Shown here one piece after another: positions 8,941-16,824 of a stretch of DNA of 64,000 nt. The stretch comes from Solirubrobacterales bacterium. GTDB lineage: Bacteria > Actinomycetota > Thermoleophilia > Solirubrobacterales > 70-9. The notes beneath the pieces were generated by a model. That model saw nothing but the letters and a program-made list of their open reading frames with translations, did no database searches and was not told where the DNA came from. Every line of letters starts with the position of its first letter. Positions within the stretch are counted from its first letter, which is position 1. A program made the translations under genes and the position numbers. The stretch is taken from positions 1 through 64,000 of the forward strand of contig SHVA01000005.1 of NCBI GenBank assembly GCA_009691195.1, in the 5' to 3' direction.

Positions 8941-9792
8941 GTGAGCGGCGTGCTTCGGCTCCGGGACGGACGGGAGCTGGCCTGGACCGAGAGGGGCAAT
9001 CCGGAGGGCGATCCGGTGATCGAGTTTCACGGCAACCCGGGCTGCCGGCTCGGTGGCTGGGGGGACGACGGCGTGCTCGCCGCCAGTGGAACGCGTCTGA
9101 TCAGCTTCGACCGCCCGGGCATCGGCGGCTCCAGCCCCGCCCACACCCGCTCGCCCCTCGACTCGGCCTCCGACCCGATCGAGCTCGCGGACTCGCTGGG
9201 GCTCGGGGGCTTCGCGGTACTCGGATATTCCCTCGGCGGCGCCTATGCGGCCGCCTGCGCGGCCGCGGCGCCCGAGCGGGTGTCGGCGCTGGCGCTCGTC
9301 AGCTCCGTGGTGCCCCTCGGCGAGCTCGGCGAGCTCTCCGAGCTCGGGCACGAGCGCCAGTGGCGCGCGGCCGAGCGCTGGCCGCGGGCCCTGGCGCTGA
9401 CCTACAGGACGCTTGCTGCAACGACCCGGTGGGCGCCCCGGATCACCGATCGCGTGATCGCGGCCGGGCTCTCGGCGCCTGACCGGGCGGTCGCCTCCCG
9501 GCCCGAGGTCCGCGAGCGACTGCGGGTGACCGCGATCGAGGCGGGTGCCCAGGGCGGCCGCAGTACCGTCGAGGACATGCGTGCGGCGATGCGGCCGTGG
9601 GGCTTCGGCCTCGACCAGGTCCGCTGCCCCACCACGATCTGGCAGGGCGACGCCGACGGCTCGATCCCGGTCGCCTGGGCGGAGCGCCTGGCGGCGGCGA
9701 TCGAGGGGGCCGAGCTCCGGCTGCTGCGGGGCGAGGGCCACTACCTGATTGAGGACCGCCTGGGAGAGATCCTGGCCTCCCTGGGAGAATGA
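8941..9792 (+). CDS. Alpha/beta hydrolase
   Basis: A 283-residue alpha/beta hydrolase from GTG 8941. The oxyanion-hole region is FHGNPGCR, the nucleophile elbow is GYSLGG with the catalytic Ser, an Asp lies in WQGDADGSIP, and the catalytic His in GEGHYLIED. The family hydrolyses esters, lactones or similar bonds; the substrate is unknown. No signal peptide, so it is cytoplasmic. Its stop overlaps the next start in ATGA (9789-9792), which indicates translational coupling with the membrane protein downstream. Confidence 0.85.
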   Translation: MSGVLRLRDGRELAWTERGNPEGDPVIEFHGNPGCRLGGWGDDGVLAASGTRLISFDRPGIGGSSPAHTRSPLDSASDPIELADSLGLGGFAVLGYSLGGAYAAACAAAAPERVSALALVSSVVPLGELGELSELGHERQWRAAERWPRALALTYRTLAATTRWAPRITDRVIAAGLSAPDRAVASRPEVRERLRVTAIEAGAQGGRSTVEDMRAAMRPWGFGLDQVRCPTTIWQGDADGSIPVAWAERLAAAIEGAELRLLRGEGHYLIEDRLGEILASLGE

Positions 9793-10127
9793 AGAGCGTG
9801 GACACCTCGATCCTCTGGCGCGCGGCGCTGATCCAGGCCCTTTCGGTCGCCGCCCTCTCGCTGGCACTCGCTCTGGCACTGCCCCACTCCTTCTTCGAGG
9901 ACTGGGGCTGGATCGCCGGGCCCGCCGCCTGGATCGCCTGCGCCCTGCTCACCGCCCGCGTCCTGGGCCTGCCCGTGATGTCCGTGCTCGCCGGCGCCGC
10001 GATCGCCGGCGTCCTCAGTCTCGCCGGGGTGCTCCTGGGCGTCCACTGGCTCAGCGTCGCTATCGCCGTGGGGGTCTTCGCCGTCTGGTGCGCTCGCCTG
10101 GAAAGAGGGGAACCAGCATGGACCTAG
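9789..10127 (+). CDS. Small integral membrane protein
   Basis: A 112-residue protein with three to four hydrophobic helices (about 10-30, 40-58, 60-82, 84-102) and no soluble domain. ATG 9789 overlaps the hydrolase stop and its own stop lies inside the SDR gene, so the three genes form a coupled unit. I recognise no family; it could be a membrane partner or scaffold. Confidence 0.65.
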   Translation: MKSVDTSILWRAALIQALSVAALSLALALALPHSFFEDWGWIAGPAAWIACALLTARVLGLPVMSVLAGAAIAGVLSLAGVLLGVHWLSVAIAVGVFAVWCARLERGEPAWT

Positions 10128-10870
10128 GCATCGAGGGGAAGACGGCGCTGGTGATGGGCGCGAGCAGGGGCATCGGCCTCGGGATCGCTTCCGCCCTGGC
10201 TCGCGAGGGGGCGAGCGTCGCGATCTCGAGCCGCTCTGCGGAAGCCCTGCGGGAGGCCGCCACGGAGATCGAGGGCGAGCCGGCGCTGCTGCCGGCCGAC
10301 ACCGACGACCTCGATCGCCTCGCGGCCCTGCCCTCCGAGGCCGCCGAGCTGCTGGGCCCGGTCGAGATCCTGGTCACCAACACGGGCGGGCCCCCGCCCG
10401 GCCGTGCGCTCGACAACGCGGTCGAGGAATGGGAGGCTGCCTACCGCAGCCTCGTGCTCGCGCCCCGGGCCCTGATCGAGGCCGTGCTGCCGGGCATGCG
10501 CGAGCGGAGCTGGGGGCGGATCACCAACGTCGCCTCGTCCTCCGTGCGCGAGCCGATCCCCGGCCTGGCGCTGTCGAACTCCCACCGGATGGCGGCGCTC
10601 GGCTTCTTCAAGACCATCGCCGACGAGGTCGCCTCGGAGGGCATCACCGTCAACACGGTCGCGACGGGACGCTTCGCCACCGACCGCCTCGCCTCGATGC
10701 ACGGATCGCTTGAGGCCGCCGAGGACGCCGCCCAAGAGCTGGTGCCGGCCGGCCGGCTCGGCCTGATCGAGGAATACGGCGATCTGGTCGCTTTCCTCTC
10801 CTCCGAGCGGGCGGCATACCTGACCGGCGCGACCATTCCGCTCGACGGGGGCATGCTCCGCTCCACCTGA
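10118..10870 (+). CDS. SDR-family oxidoreductase, atypical active site
   Basis: A 250-residue Rossmann-fold protein starting at ATG 10118 after GAAAGAGGGG. The cofactor motif GASRGIG, NTGG and the C-terminal PLDGGMLRST place it near FabG-like SDRs. The usual YxxxK pair is missing: after the catalytic-Ser region NVASSSVREP comes SNSHRMAALGFFKT, where Tyr would be replaced by Ser or His. This matches an SDR subgroup carrying NTGGPPPG and SNALR-type motifs, whose chemistry may differ. The start overlaps the preceding membrane-protein gene by 10 bases. An in-frame extension upstream is antisense-like and was ignored. Confidence 0.82.
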   Translation: MDLGIEGKTALVMGASRGIGLGIASALAREGASVAISSRSAEALREAATEIEGEPALLPADTDDLDRLAALPSEAAELLGPVEILVTNTGGPPPGRALDNAVEEWEAAYRSLVLAPRALIEAVLPGMRERSWGRITNVASSSVREPIPGLALSNSHRMAALGFFKTIADEVASEGITVNTVATGRFATDRLASMHGSLEAAEDAAQELVPAGRLGLIEEYGDLVAFLSSERAAYLTGATIPLDGGMLRST

Positions 10871-11016
10871 GCCCGTCCGCATACCTAAATGTCGGTCAAT
10901 TTCGGCGACAGAGCGAATTTGATCCCGTTACAGTGGTCCGATTGCAGGGAAGTGGTGTTCATAGCCCCATCAGACCCACGTCTGACCGGGAATAGTGAGC
11001 GAGAGGAGCTCGATTC

Positions 11017-12441
11017 ATGAGGCTTGGCCTTGGCTTGTTCGTAGCAGCAGTTTTGGCGCTGACCCTGACGGTGTCCGTCACCGCGTCCGCGTCCCCAGCC
11101 GGATCGTCGTCCGCAAGCGCGGTGGCTGCCGGTAAGAAGAAGAAAAAGAAGAAGAAGAAGTCCAAGGTCCTGACCGTGTGTAAGCACGGCTGCAAGTACC
11201 GGACGATCCAGAAGGCCGTCAACAAGGCCGGCAAGAAGTGGACCGTCAAGGTCAAGCCGGGCAAGTACGTCGAGGGCGTTCGCGTCTACGGCCACAAGTA
11301 CGACGGCCTCCGCATCGTCGGTACCGGCAAGAAGCCGACCGACGTCGTGATCGAGGGCACCAACGCCCAGGGCCCCGGCGGCCTCGCCCAGCACGGCATC
11401 GAGGGCAAGGGCGTCAACAATCTCAAGGTCGAGAACATGAAGGTGGAGAACTTCGCCTCGAACGGCGTCTTCATCCACGGCGAGGAGGGCGGCTGCAACG
11501 GCTACCTGATGAAGAACATGGTCGCCGCCGACAACCGCTCCTACGGCCTCTTCGCCCTTAACTGCATCGGCGGACGGATCACGCAGAGCACCGGCTACGG
11601 CCAGGGCGACTCGGCCTTCTACATCGGCGAGACGCCGCCGCAGGACGATCCGGTCCGCACCGAGCTGGACCATCTCGACGGGCACCTCAACGTGCTCGGG
11701 TACTCGGGAACCAACTCCAAGTACGTCGACATCCACGACTCGGCCTTCTACAACAACGGCGCGGGCGTGGTCCCGAACACGTTGGATTCAGAAAAGTTCG
11801 AGCCCAACTCGGACGGAACCATCAAGAACAACGACATCTTCTGGAACAACTTCAACTACTACCTGCCCGACAGCCCGGTGCAGACGGTTTCCGGCGGCCT
11901 CGGCTGCATCGACCCGCCGAACAACACCATCTGCCTCAACTACCCGGCCGGGATCGGCGTGATCCTGTTCGGCTCGCAGGGCTGGACGGTCGAGGACAAC
12001 AACATCTTCGGCAACTTCCTCTGGGGAAGCGCCGCGTTCTCGGACCCGTTCAACTCCGGCGACGACGCGATCAGCCGGGACAACCAGTTCATCAACAACA
12101 CCAACGGCAGGGGAGGCACCGACATCAACGCGGTGGACTTCTTCGCCGACGGATCGGGCAGCGGCAACTGCTGGTCGGGCAACACCAGCTCGACGTTCGA
12201 CTTGAGCTCGACGGCCGGTCTCACCGACGCGGAGCTCTACCCGACCTGCCCGGCGCCGGCGGCGCCGAACGACGGTGCGAGCAACACCAGCGCCGGTGAC
12301 CCGATCCAGGTCTTCGTGGACCTGGTCGGAGTGGTCTCCGCGGATCCCGCAGAGGACATGCAGTGCGCGTGGACCGAGCATTCCCACCCGGCGTTCGAGA
12401 GCTACACGCCGTTCGAGGTCAGTCCGGGCCCGACGTGCTAG
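11017..12441 (+). CDS. Secreted right-handed beta-helix protein with poly-Lys N-terminus
   Basis: A 474-residue exported protein. The signal peptide covers about 1-26, followed by SSSASAVAAG and nine consecutive lysines (40-48). TVCKHGCKYRTIQKAVNKAG begins a pectate-lyase/NosD-like parallel beta-helix with repeated N-rich turns (NNLKVENMKVENF, VEDNNIFGNF, DNQFINNTNG). Such folds bind or cleave polysaccharides, or act as periplasmic metal-maturation proteins (NosD). No catalytic triad can be fixed from sequence alone. It heads a run with three cupredoxin-domain genes, and its stop overlaps the next start (GTGCTAG), so a role with the copper proteins is suggested. The 146-bp AT-richer region upstream probably holds the promoter. 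Confidence 0.78.
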   Translation: MRLGLGLFVAAVLALTLTVSVTASASPAGSSSASAVAAGKKKKKKKKKSKVLTVCKHGCKYRTIQKAVNKAGKKWTVKVKPGKYVEGVRVYGHKYDGLRIVGTGKKPTDVVIEGTNAQGPGGLAQHGIEGKGVNNLKVENMKVENFASNGVFIHGEEGGCNGYLMKNMVAADNRSYGLFALNCIGGRITQSTGYGQGDSAFYIGETPPQDDPVRTELDHLDGHLNVLGYSGTNSKYVDIHDSAFYNNGAGVVPNTLDSEKFEPNSDGTIKNNDIFWNNFNYYLPDSPVQTVSGGLGCIDPPNNTICLNYPAGIGVILFGSQGWTVEDNNIFGNFLWGSAAFSDPFNSGDDAISRDNQFINNTNGRGGTDINAVDFFADGSGSGNCWSGNTSSTFDLSSTAGLTDAELYPTCPAPAAPNDGASNTSAGDPIQVFVDLVGVVSADPAEDMQCAWTEHSHPAFESYTPFEVSPGPTC

Positions 12442-12830
12442 CTGCTCGGGCCAAGCAGCTGGCGGCAGTCCTCGTGGCTGCCACGGCCGGGGCGGCGTTC
12501 TTCGTCGCTCCGTCCGTGGGCGGCCCCACCGCGGACGCCTCCGGCAAGACCAAGGTGGTCAGCGTCGGCGACGACTTCTTCGCACCCGGCAGCGTCAAGA
12601 TCGGCAAGAACAGCTCGATCAACTGGGTCTGGTCGAACCTGAACTTCAACAGCCACAATGTGCGCCTGGCGGGTCACCCCAAGGGCGTCAAGCCCAAGCA
12701 GTTCAAGTCACCCGCCACGGGCTCGATCGGCCTCAAGTTCAAGAAGAAGTTCACGGTCGCGGGCAACTACGAGTTCTATTGCAGCCTGCACGCGACGGTC
12801 ATGCGAATGACCGTCAAGGTCGGCAAGTAG
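12435..12830 (+). CDS. Plastocyanin-like secreted cupredoxin
   Basis: A 131-residue protein. I start it at GTG 12435, overlapping the preceding stop by 7 bases, because this gives a clean signal peptide (LAAVLVAATAGAAFFVAP). Type-1 copper ligands are His74 (NSHNVRL), Cys116 (YEFYCSLH), His119 and Met123. The family carries single electrons outside the membrane. The mature N-terminus is Lys-rich. It sits directly before the multicopper oxidase with a 9-base gap, so it may be that enzyme's electron donor or a copper carrier. Confidence 0.85.
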   Translation: MLAARAKQLAAVLVAATAGAAFFVAPSVGGPTADASGKTKVVSVGDDFFAPGSVKIGKNSSINWVWSNLNFNSHNVRLAGHPKGVKPKQFKSPATGSIGLKFKKKFTVAGNYEFYCSLHATVMRMTVKVGK

Positions 12831-12839
12831 GAGGCCCAC

Positions 12840-13976
12840 ATGGGTTTTGACCCCGTAGGCCGCCGCGACTTCCTGTCGGGAGCCGGGGGGCTGTTCATCT
12901 GCACGCTCGCCGGCCAGAAGGTCTTCCTCGACCGCGAGGCCGACGTCAGCCAGCTCTCGAGCGGGGTGGCGGCGCCCCCGAAGGTGGTCGAGGCCGACGG
13001 GGGGGATACCGGCGCGCCGGCCGCTCCAGACGCCGTCGAGGCGGACGGCGCCGCTGCGGCCGCGGGCACGGCCCAGATGGAGGCCACCGACGCTGGCACC
13101 CGCGCCGACACGGCGCCGGCGGCCGTGGACGGGGTGCGCGAGTACTGGATCCAGGCCGAGCCAGTGCGCTGGAACATCGTCAAGCCCACGGGCCGCGACG
13201 AGATGATGAACCGCAAGGTCCGTGGCAAGACCAAGTTCACGGCCTTCGCCTACCGCGCCTACGAGCCCAACTTCACCGCCCCCAAGGGCAACGCCCAGAT
13301 CCCGGGCCCGCTGATCTCGGCCGTGGTCGGAGACACAGTGATCGTCAACTTCCGCAACGCCCTTCCAGCGCCGGTGACCATCCACCCGCACGGCATCTTC
13401 TACAGCGACGAGATGGACGGCGCCTACAAGGGCCAGTACACCGACCCGGGCGGCTTCGTCCAGACCGGCAAGACCTTCCGCTACCAGTGGGAGGCGCGCG
13501 AGGGGACCGAGGGCGCCTGGCTGTACCACGACCACGGGCCGCTCGACCCGGTGCCGCTGTTCAAGGGGCTGTTCGGGCCGATGGTGATCCGCGCCCAGGG
13601 AGAGCCGCTGCCCGACCGCGAGTTCTTCGTCGCCTTCCACACATTCTCGCCGGTCGCGACCGGCCTCGCGCAGAACTTCTCCTGCATCAACGGGCGCGCC
13701 TTCGCCGGCAACACGCCCACGCTTCGCTCCAGCGCCGGCGACACGGTCCGCTTCCACGCCTTCGCGATCGACAACGACTTCCACACCTTCCACGTCCACG
13801 GCCACCGCTGGACCGATCCCAACGGGGGCCAAGTGATCGATAACCAGACCCTGGGTCCGGGCGACGCGATCACCGCCGAGTTCGTCGAGGACAACCCGGG
13901 CCGCTGGTTCTACCACTGCCACGTCTTCAGCCATCTCCACATGGGGATGAACGGTTGGTACCTCGTAGACGGCTGA
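12840..13976 (+). CDS. Tat-exported multicopper oxidase
   Basis: A 378-residue oxidase. GRRDFLSGAGG at residues 8-18 is a twin-arginine signal; AGGAGG-like ribosome binding precedes ATG 12840. An Ala/Asp-rich linker (about 45-95) leads to two cupredoxin domains with all four copper motifs: HPHG (182-185), HDHG (230-233), HTFHVHGH (315-322) and HCHVFSHLHMGM (359-370) with the type-1 Cys. These form the type-1 and trinuclear centres that oxidise phenols or metals and reduce O2 to water. The length fits a two-domain small laccase; the substrate is unknown. It may work with the flanking cupredoxins. Confidence 0.92.
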   Translation: MGFDPVGRRDFLSGAGGLFICTLAGQKVFLDREADVSQLSSGVAAPPKVVEADGGDTGAPAAPDAVEADGAAAAAGTAQMEATDAGTRADTAPAAVDGVREYWIQAEPVRWNIVKPTGRDEMMNRKVRGKTKFTAFAYRAYEPNFTAPKGNAQIPGPLISAVVGDTVIVNFRNALPAPVTIHPHGIFYSDEMDGAYKGQYTDPGGFVQTGKTFRYQWEAREGTEGAWLYHDHGPLDPVPLFKGLFGPMVIRAQGEPLPDREFFVAFHTFSPVATGLAQNFSCINGRAFAGNTPTLRSSAGDTVRFHAFAIDNDFHTFHVHGHRWTDPNGGQVIDNQTLGPGDAITAEFVEDNPGRWFYHCHVFSHLHMGMNGWYLVDG

Positions 13977-14704
13977 GCCGCCTCCTCGTCGCGATCGCAG
14001 CCTCGCTCGTCTGCGTCTCGCTCGCGGCGCCGCTCGCGGCGCACGCCTCGAACCGCCGCATCGCGGTGGGTGACTACCGCTGGTCGGCTCCCGAGGTCGA
14101 CATCGACCTCGGGGAGCACGTGACCTGGCACTGGGTCGGCCCGGACACGGTCCACTCGATCACGGGCAACTCGCCCAACGCCGCGGGCCTCGACTCAGAT
14201 CCCGGCAACGCCTTCCCCAACCACCCGATCGGGGACAGCTTCCAGCTCAGCTTCGACCAGCCCGGCAGCTACGAGTTCCACTGCAAGCTCCACAGCTTCG
14301 TCAAGGGGAAGGTGGTGGTCTCGTCCAACCCTGGCGATCCCGAGACCGAGGTCGACCCCATCCCGCCGATCGCGGTCGATCTGCAGAACCCGGCGGTGAG
14401 CGACCTCCGCCTCAATCGCAGCTCGTTCCGGGCGACCGGCACGGCGATGACCTTCGCCCTCGACGAGCGGGCGCTGCTCGACGCCGAGATCTACCGCCTG
14501 CGCAAGCGCCGCAACCCGGTCTACGCCGGCTATCGCGAGTGGAACTCCCACATCGGCCTCAACGCCGTCGCCTTCGGCGGGCCGAGCACGCACTTCAAGC
14601 CGAGGCCCGGCCGCTACCGGGCCACGGTCATCGCCACCGACCAGAGCGCCAACACCGTCACGGTGAAGCGCCTGCGCTTCAGCATCCTCAAGCCGAAGCG
14701 CTAG
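13955..14704 (+). CDS. Secreted cupredoxin-domain protein with C-terminal extension
   Basis: A 249-residue protein with start TTG 13955, inside the end of the oxidase gene. A signal peptide (LLVAIAASLVCVSLAAPLAA) precedes a cupredoxin domain with candidate ligands His in DTVHSITG, Cys and His in YEFHCKLHSF. The Met expected four residues after the second His is absent (HSFVKGKVVV), so copper would have an unusual axial ligand or none. The C-terminal 115 residues form a second beta-sandwich with Arg/Lys-rich segments (RLRKRRNPVY). It overlaps the convergent lgt gene by 17 bases. Confidence 0.75.
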   Translation: MVPRRRLSRLLVAIAASLVCVSLAAPLAAHASNRRIAVGDYRWSAPEVDIDLGEHVTWHWVGPDTVHSITGNSPNAAGLDSDPGNAFPNHPIGDSFQLSFDQPGSYEFHCKLHSFVKGKVVVSSNPGDPETEVDPIPPIAVDLQNPAVSDLRLNRSSFRATGTAMTFALDERALLDAEIYRLRKRRNPVYAGYREWNSHIGLNAVAFGGPSTHFKPRPGRYRATVIATDQSANTVTVKRLRFSILKPKR

Positions 14705-15455
14705 CCGGGGCCCTGATCCCGCCCCGGCGGGCAGCGACCGCCAGCCAGATCCCGCCGCCGAGGATCATCGCGACCGAGAAGAGCTGGGCCTGTGTGAGCC
14801 CGAGCGCGACATCGTCGTTGCGGCGCACGAACTCGACTAGAAAGCGCTCGCTGCCGGCGAGCACGAGGTAGAGGGCGAACAGCAGCCCGGGCCGCAGCCG
14901 GCCGCGCAGGCGCCAGAGGCCGAGCGCGACCAGTCCCATCACCAAGGTCTCGTAGACGGGCGTCGGGTGCACGGTCTGGTCGGTGGGCACCGTCCCGTCG
15001 GGATAGGCCATCGCCCAGGGGCCGTCCCAGGCCCTGCCGTAGTCGCCGTCACCCGAGAGCTGGCAGCCGATCCGCCCGACCGCGTACCCGAGCGCCAGGG
15101 CCGGTGCCGCAAGGTCGAGCAGCGCCAAGCCGAAGTAGCCGCGCCACCAGGCCCAGATGAAGACGGCCAGGGCGCCGCCGATGGCGCCGCCGTACCAGAC
15201 CAGGCCCGAGCCGGAGACGATGTTGCCGAACAGGTCGTCCCTGACCGAATCGTAGTTCTCGAGGACGTAGTCGAGCCGCGAGCCGATCAGCCCGCCCGCG
15301 AGCGCCGAGAAGGCGATCTCGTAGGCCCAGTCCGGCGGCTTGCCCAGCTCCTGAAGCCGCCGGTGGATCAGTGCCCCCCCCGCGACGAAGGCGAGCGCGA
15401 AGCAGATCCCGAAGGTCTGCAGCGTCAGCGGCCCGATATGGATCTCAGGCAACAA
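14688..15455 (-). CDS. lgt: Prolipoprotein diacylglyceryl transferase
   Basis: A 255-residue polytopic inner-membrane enzyme that moves diacylglycerol from phosphatidylglycerol to the lipobox Cys of prolipoproteins, the first step of lipoprotein maturation. The Lgt signature is visible as GRIGCQLSGDGDYG, together with YGGAIGGALAV and HPTPVYE. About seven hydrophobic helices fit the family. I start it at TTG 15455 (LLPEIHIGPLTLQTFG), with GGGGGG upstream; the frame stays open into the zur gene but that part has no Lgt similarity. It lies 5 bases after zur on the same strand, so the two may be co-transcribed. Confidence 0.92.
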   Translation of the reverse strand: MLPEIHIGPLTLQTFGICFALAFVAGGALIHRRLQELGKPPDWAYEIAFSALAGGLIGSRLDYVLENYDSVRDDLFGNIVSGSGLVWYGGAIGGALAVFIWAWWRGYFGLALLDLAAPALALGYAVGRIGCQLSGDGDYGRAWDGPWAMAYPDGTVPTDQTVHPTPVYETLVMGLVALGLWRLRGRLRPGLLFALYLVLAGSERFLVEFVRRNDDVALGLTQAQLFSVAMILGGGIWLAVAARRGGIRAPASASA

Positions 15456-15460
15456 TCTGA

Positions 15461-15934
15461 CTACCCCCCGCGAGCATGGGCGGAGGCTACATCGTCGCCT
15501 TCGCGGCAGCCGGCGCAGAGGCCCGCCACCTCGAGGCTGTGGCCGGTGGCGACGAAGCCCTGCTCGGCGGCGACCCGGTCGAGCCAGTCGCCGAGGCTGC
15601 AATCGGTGATCTCGACGACCCGGTGGCAGTCCGAGCAGACGAGGTGGTGGTGGTGCCCCTCGCCGCAGAGCCGGTAACACGTCTCCTCGGCGCTGTGAGG
15701 GAGGGCGTCGACGACGCCCGCCTCGGAAAGATCGTTGAGGGCCCGGTAGACCGTCGCCAGGCCCACGGGCTGCCTGCGACGCTTCAGACGCTGGTGGAGC
15801 GCCTGGGCCGTGGCGTCATCGGGCTCCCGCGCCAACTCGGTGAGCACGCGGAGGCGCCCTCGGGTCGGGCGGATGCCGGCCGCCTCGAGCCTGCCGGCGA
15901 GCTCCTCCTCGCTCCGTGATCGGGTTGCGCTCAT
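15461..15934 (-). CDS. zur: Fur-family regulator, probably Zur
   Basis: A 157-residue winged-helix repressor with GIRPTRGRLRVL and GLATVYRALNDL (recognition helix region). Regulatory-site His are in GEGHHHHLVC, and a structural zinc site is formed by CSDC and CAGC. Zinc-loaded Zur shuts off zinc uptake. The assignment to Zur over Fur rests on its divergent position from znuACB and the palindrome between them. The start is ATG 15934 or the adjoining GTG 15937. The two divergent starts are only about 20 bases apart, so one palindrome could control both. Confidence 0.85.
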   Translation of the reverse strand: MSATRSRSEEELAGRLEAAGIRPTRGRLRVLTELAREPDDATAQALHQRLKRRRQPVGLATVYRALNDLSEAGVVDALPHSAEETCYRLCGEGHHHHLVCSDCHRVVEITDCSLGDWLDRVAAEQGFVATGHSLEVAGLCAGCREGDDVASAHARGG

Positions 15935-15957
15935 CACCCTGTACAGTATCGCACCTT

Positions 15958-16824
15958 ATGAGAATGAGTCTCATTATCGGAATCTCACTCGTCCTCGCCA
16001 CGATCGCCGCGGTCGGGCTGCTGGCCGGCAACGAGGGCGGGAGCGGCCCTGGGGTCCCGATACCACGCTCGGTGGTGGCCGGCTTCTACCCGCTCGCATT
16101 CGCAGCCGAGCGGGTCGGTGGCCCGGGACTCGAGGTCGAGAACCTGACCCCGCCCGGCGTCGAGCCGCACGACCTCGAGGCGTCGCGGAGCGATATCCAG
16201 GGCCTCCGCTCGGCCGACCGCGTGTTACTGATGGGGGAGGGCTTCCAGCCCGAGCTGGAGCGCGCGGTGGAGGGAGACGACGGCGTCGTGCTGCTGCTCG
16301 ACACCCCCGGCCTGGACGCCACGCCCGGCGATCCCCACGTCTGGCTCGATCCGCTCCGCTTCGCCACCATCGTCGAGCAGATTGGGGCAGAGCTGCACGA
16401 TCCGGGTGCCGCCCGCCGCCTCGATACCCGCCTGCGCGCCCTCGATGCCGACTTCCGCCGGGGCCTCGCCGACTGCGGCCGCGATGAGATCGTCACCAGC
16501 CACGACGCCTTCGGCTACATGGCCGACCGATACGGGCTCGAGCAGGTCGCCGTCACCGGCATCTCGCCCGAGGCTGAGGCGGCGCCCGGTGACCTCCAGC
16601 AGGTCGTGGACACGGTCCGCTCCAGCGGCGCGACCACGATCTTCACCGAGCCCCTCGTCTCCCGGAGCCTGGCCGACACGGTCGCTCGCGAGACCGGCAC
16701 GAGCGTGGAGACCCTCAACCCGATCGAGGGCCTGACGCGCGCACAGGCGGCCGACGGAGAGGACTACTTCACCCTGATGAGGGAGAACCTGTCGGCGCTG
16801 AGGCGGGCGCTCGGATGCCGGTAG
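15958..16824 (+). CDS. znuA: Zinc ABC transporter substrate-binding protein
   Basis: A 288-residue cluster A-I solute-binding protein with an N-terminal hydrophobic export segment (LIIGISLVLATIAAVGLLAG). The metal ligands expected for ZnuA are seen as His in EPHDLEAS, His in DPHVWLDP, His in TSHDAFGYMADRYG, and Glu in FTEPLVS. There is no His-rich loop as in some ZnuA proteins. It delivers Zn2+ to the ZnuB permease. The start is ATG 15958, with ATG 15964 possible. Its stop overlaps znuC, and a Zur box lies over its start. Confidence 0.88.
   Translation: MRMSLIIGISLVLATIAAVGLLAGNEGGSGPGVPIPRSVVAGFYPLAFAAERVGGPGLEVENLTPPGVEPHDLEASRSDIQGLRSADRVLLMGEGFQPELERAVEGDDGVVLLLDTPGLDATPGDPHVWLDPLRFATIVEQIGAELHDPGAARRLDTRLRALDADFRRGLADCGRDEIVTSHDAFGYMADRYGLEQVAVTGISPEAEAAPGDLQQVVDTVRSSGATTIFTEPLVSRSLADTVARETGTSVETLNPIEGLTRAQAADGEDYFTLMRENLSALRRALGCR
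15960..15978. promoter_or_regulatory. Predicted Zur operator overlapping the znuA start
   Basis: AATGAG-T-CTCATT is a perfect palindrome at 15963-15975, extended imperfectly to GAG...ATC at 15960-15978, and resembles Fur/Zur-type boxes. TACAGT at 15942-15947 fits a -10 element (TAnnnT) placing transcription start at or just before ATG 15958, so the znuA message may be leaderless. Repressor binding there would block the promoter directly. Confidence 0.7.

Noticed and set aside
15456-15680. Upstream extension of lgt
   Set aside because: This part only re-reads zur in another frame and lacks membrane helices of Lgt.
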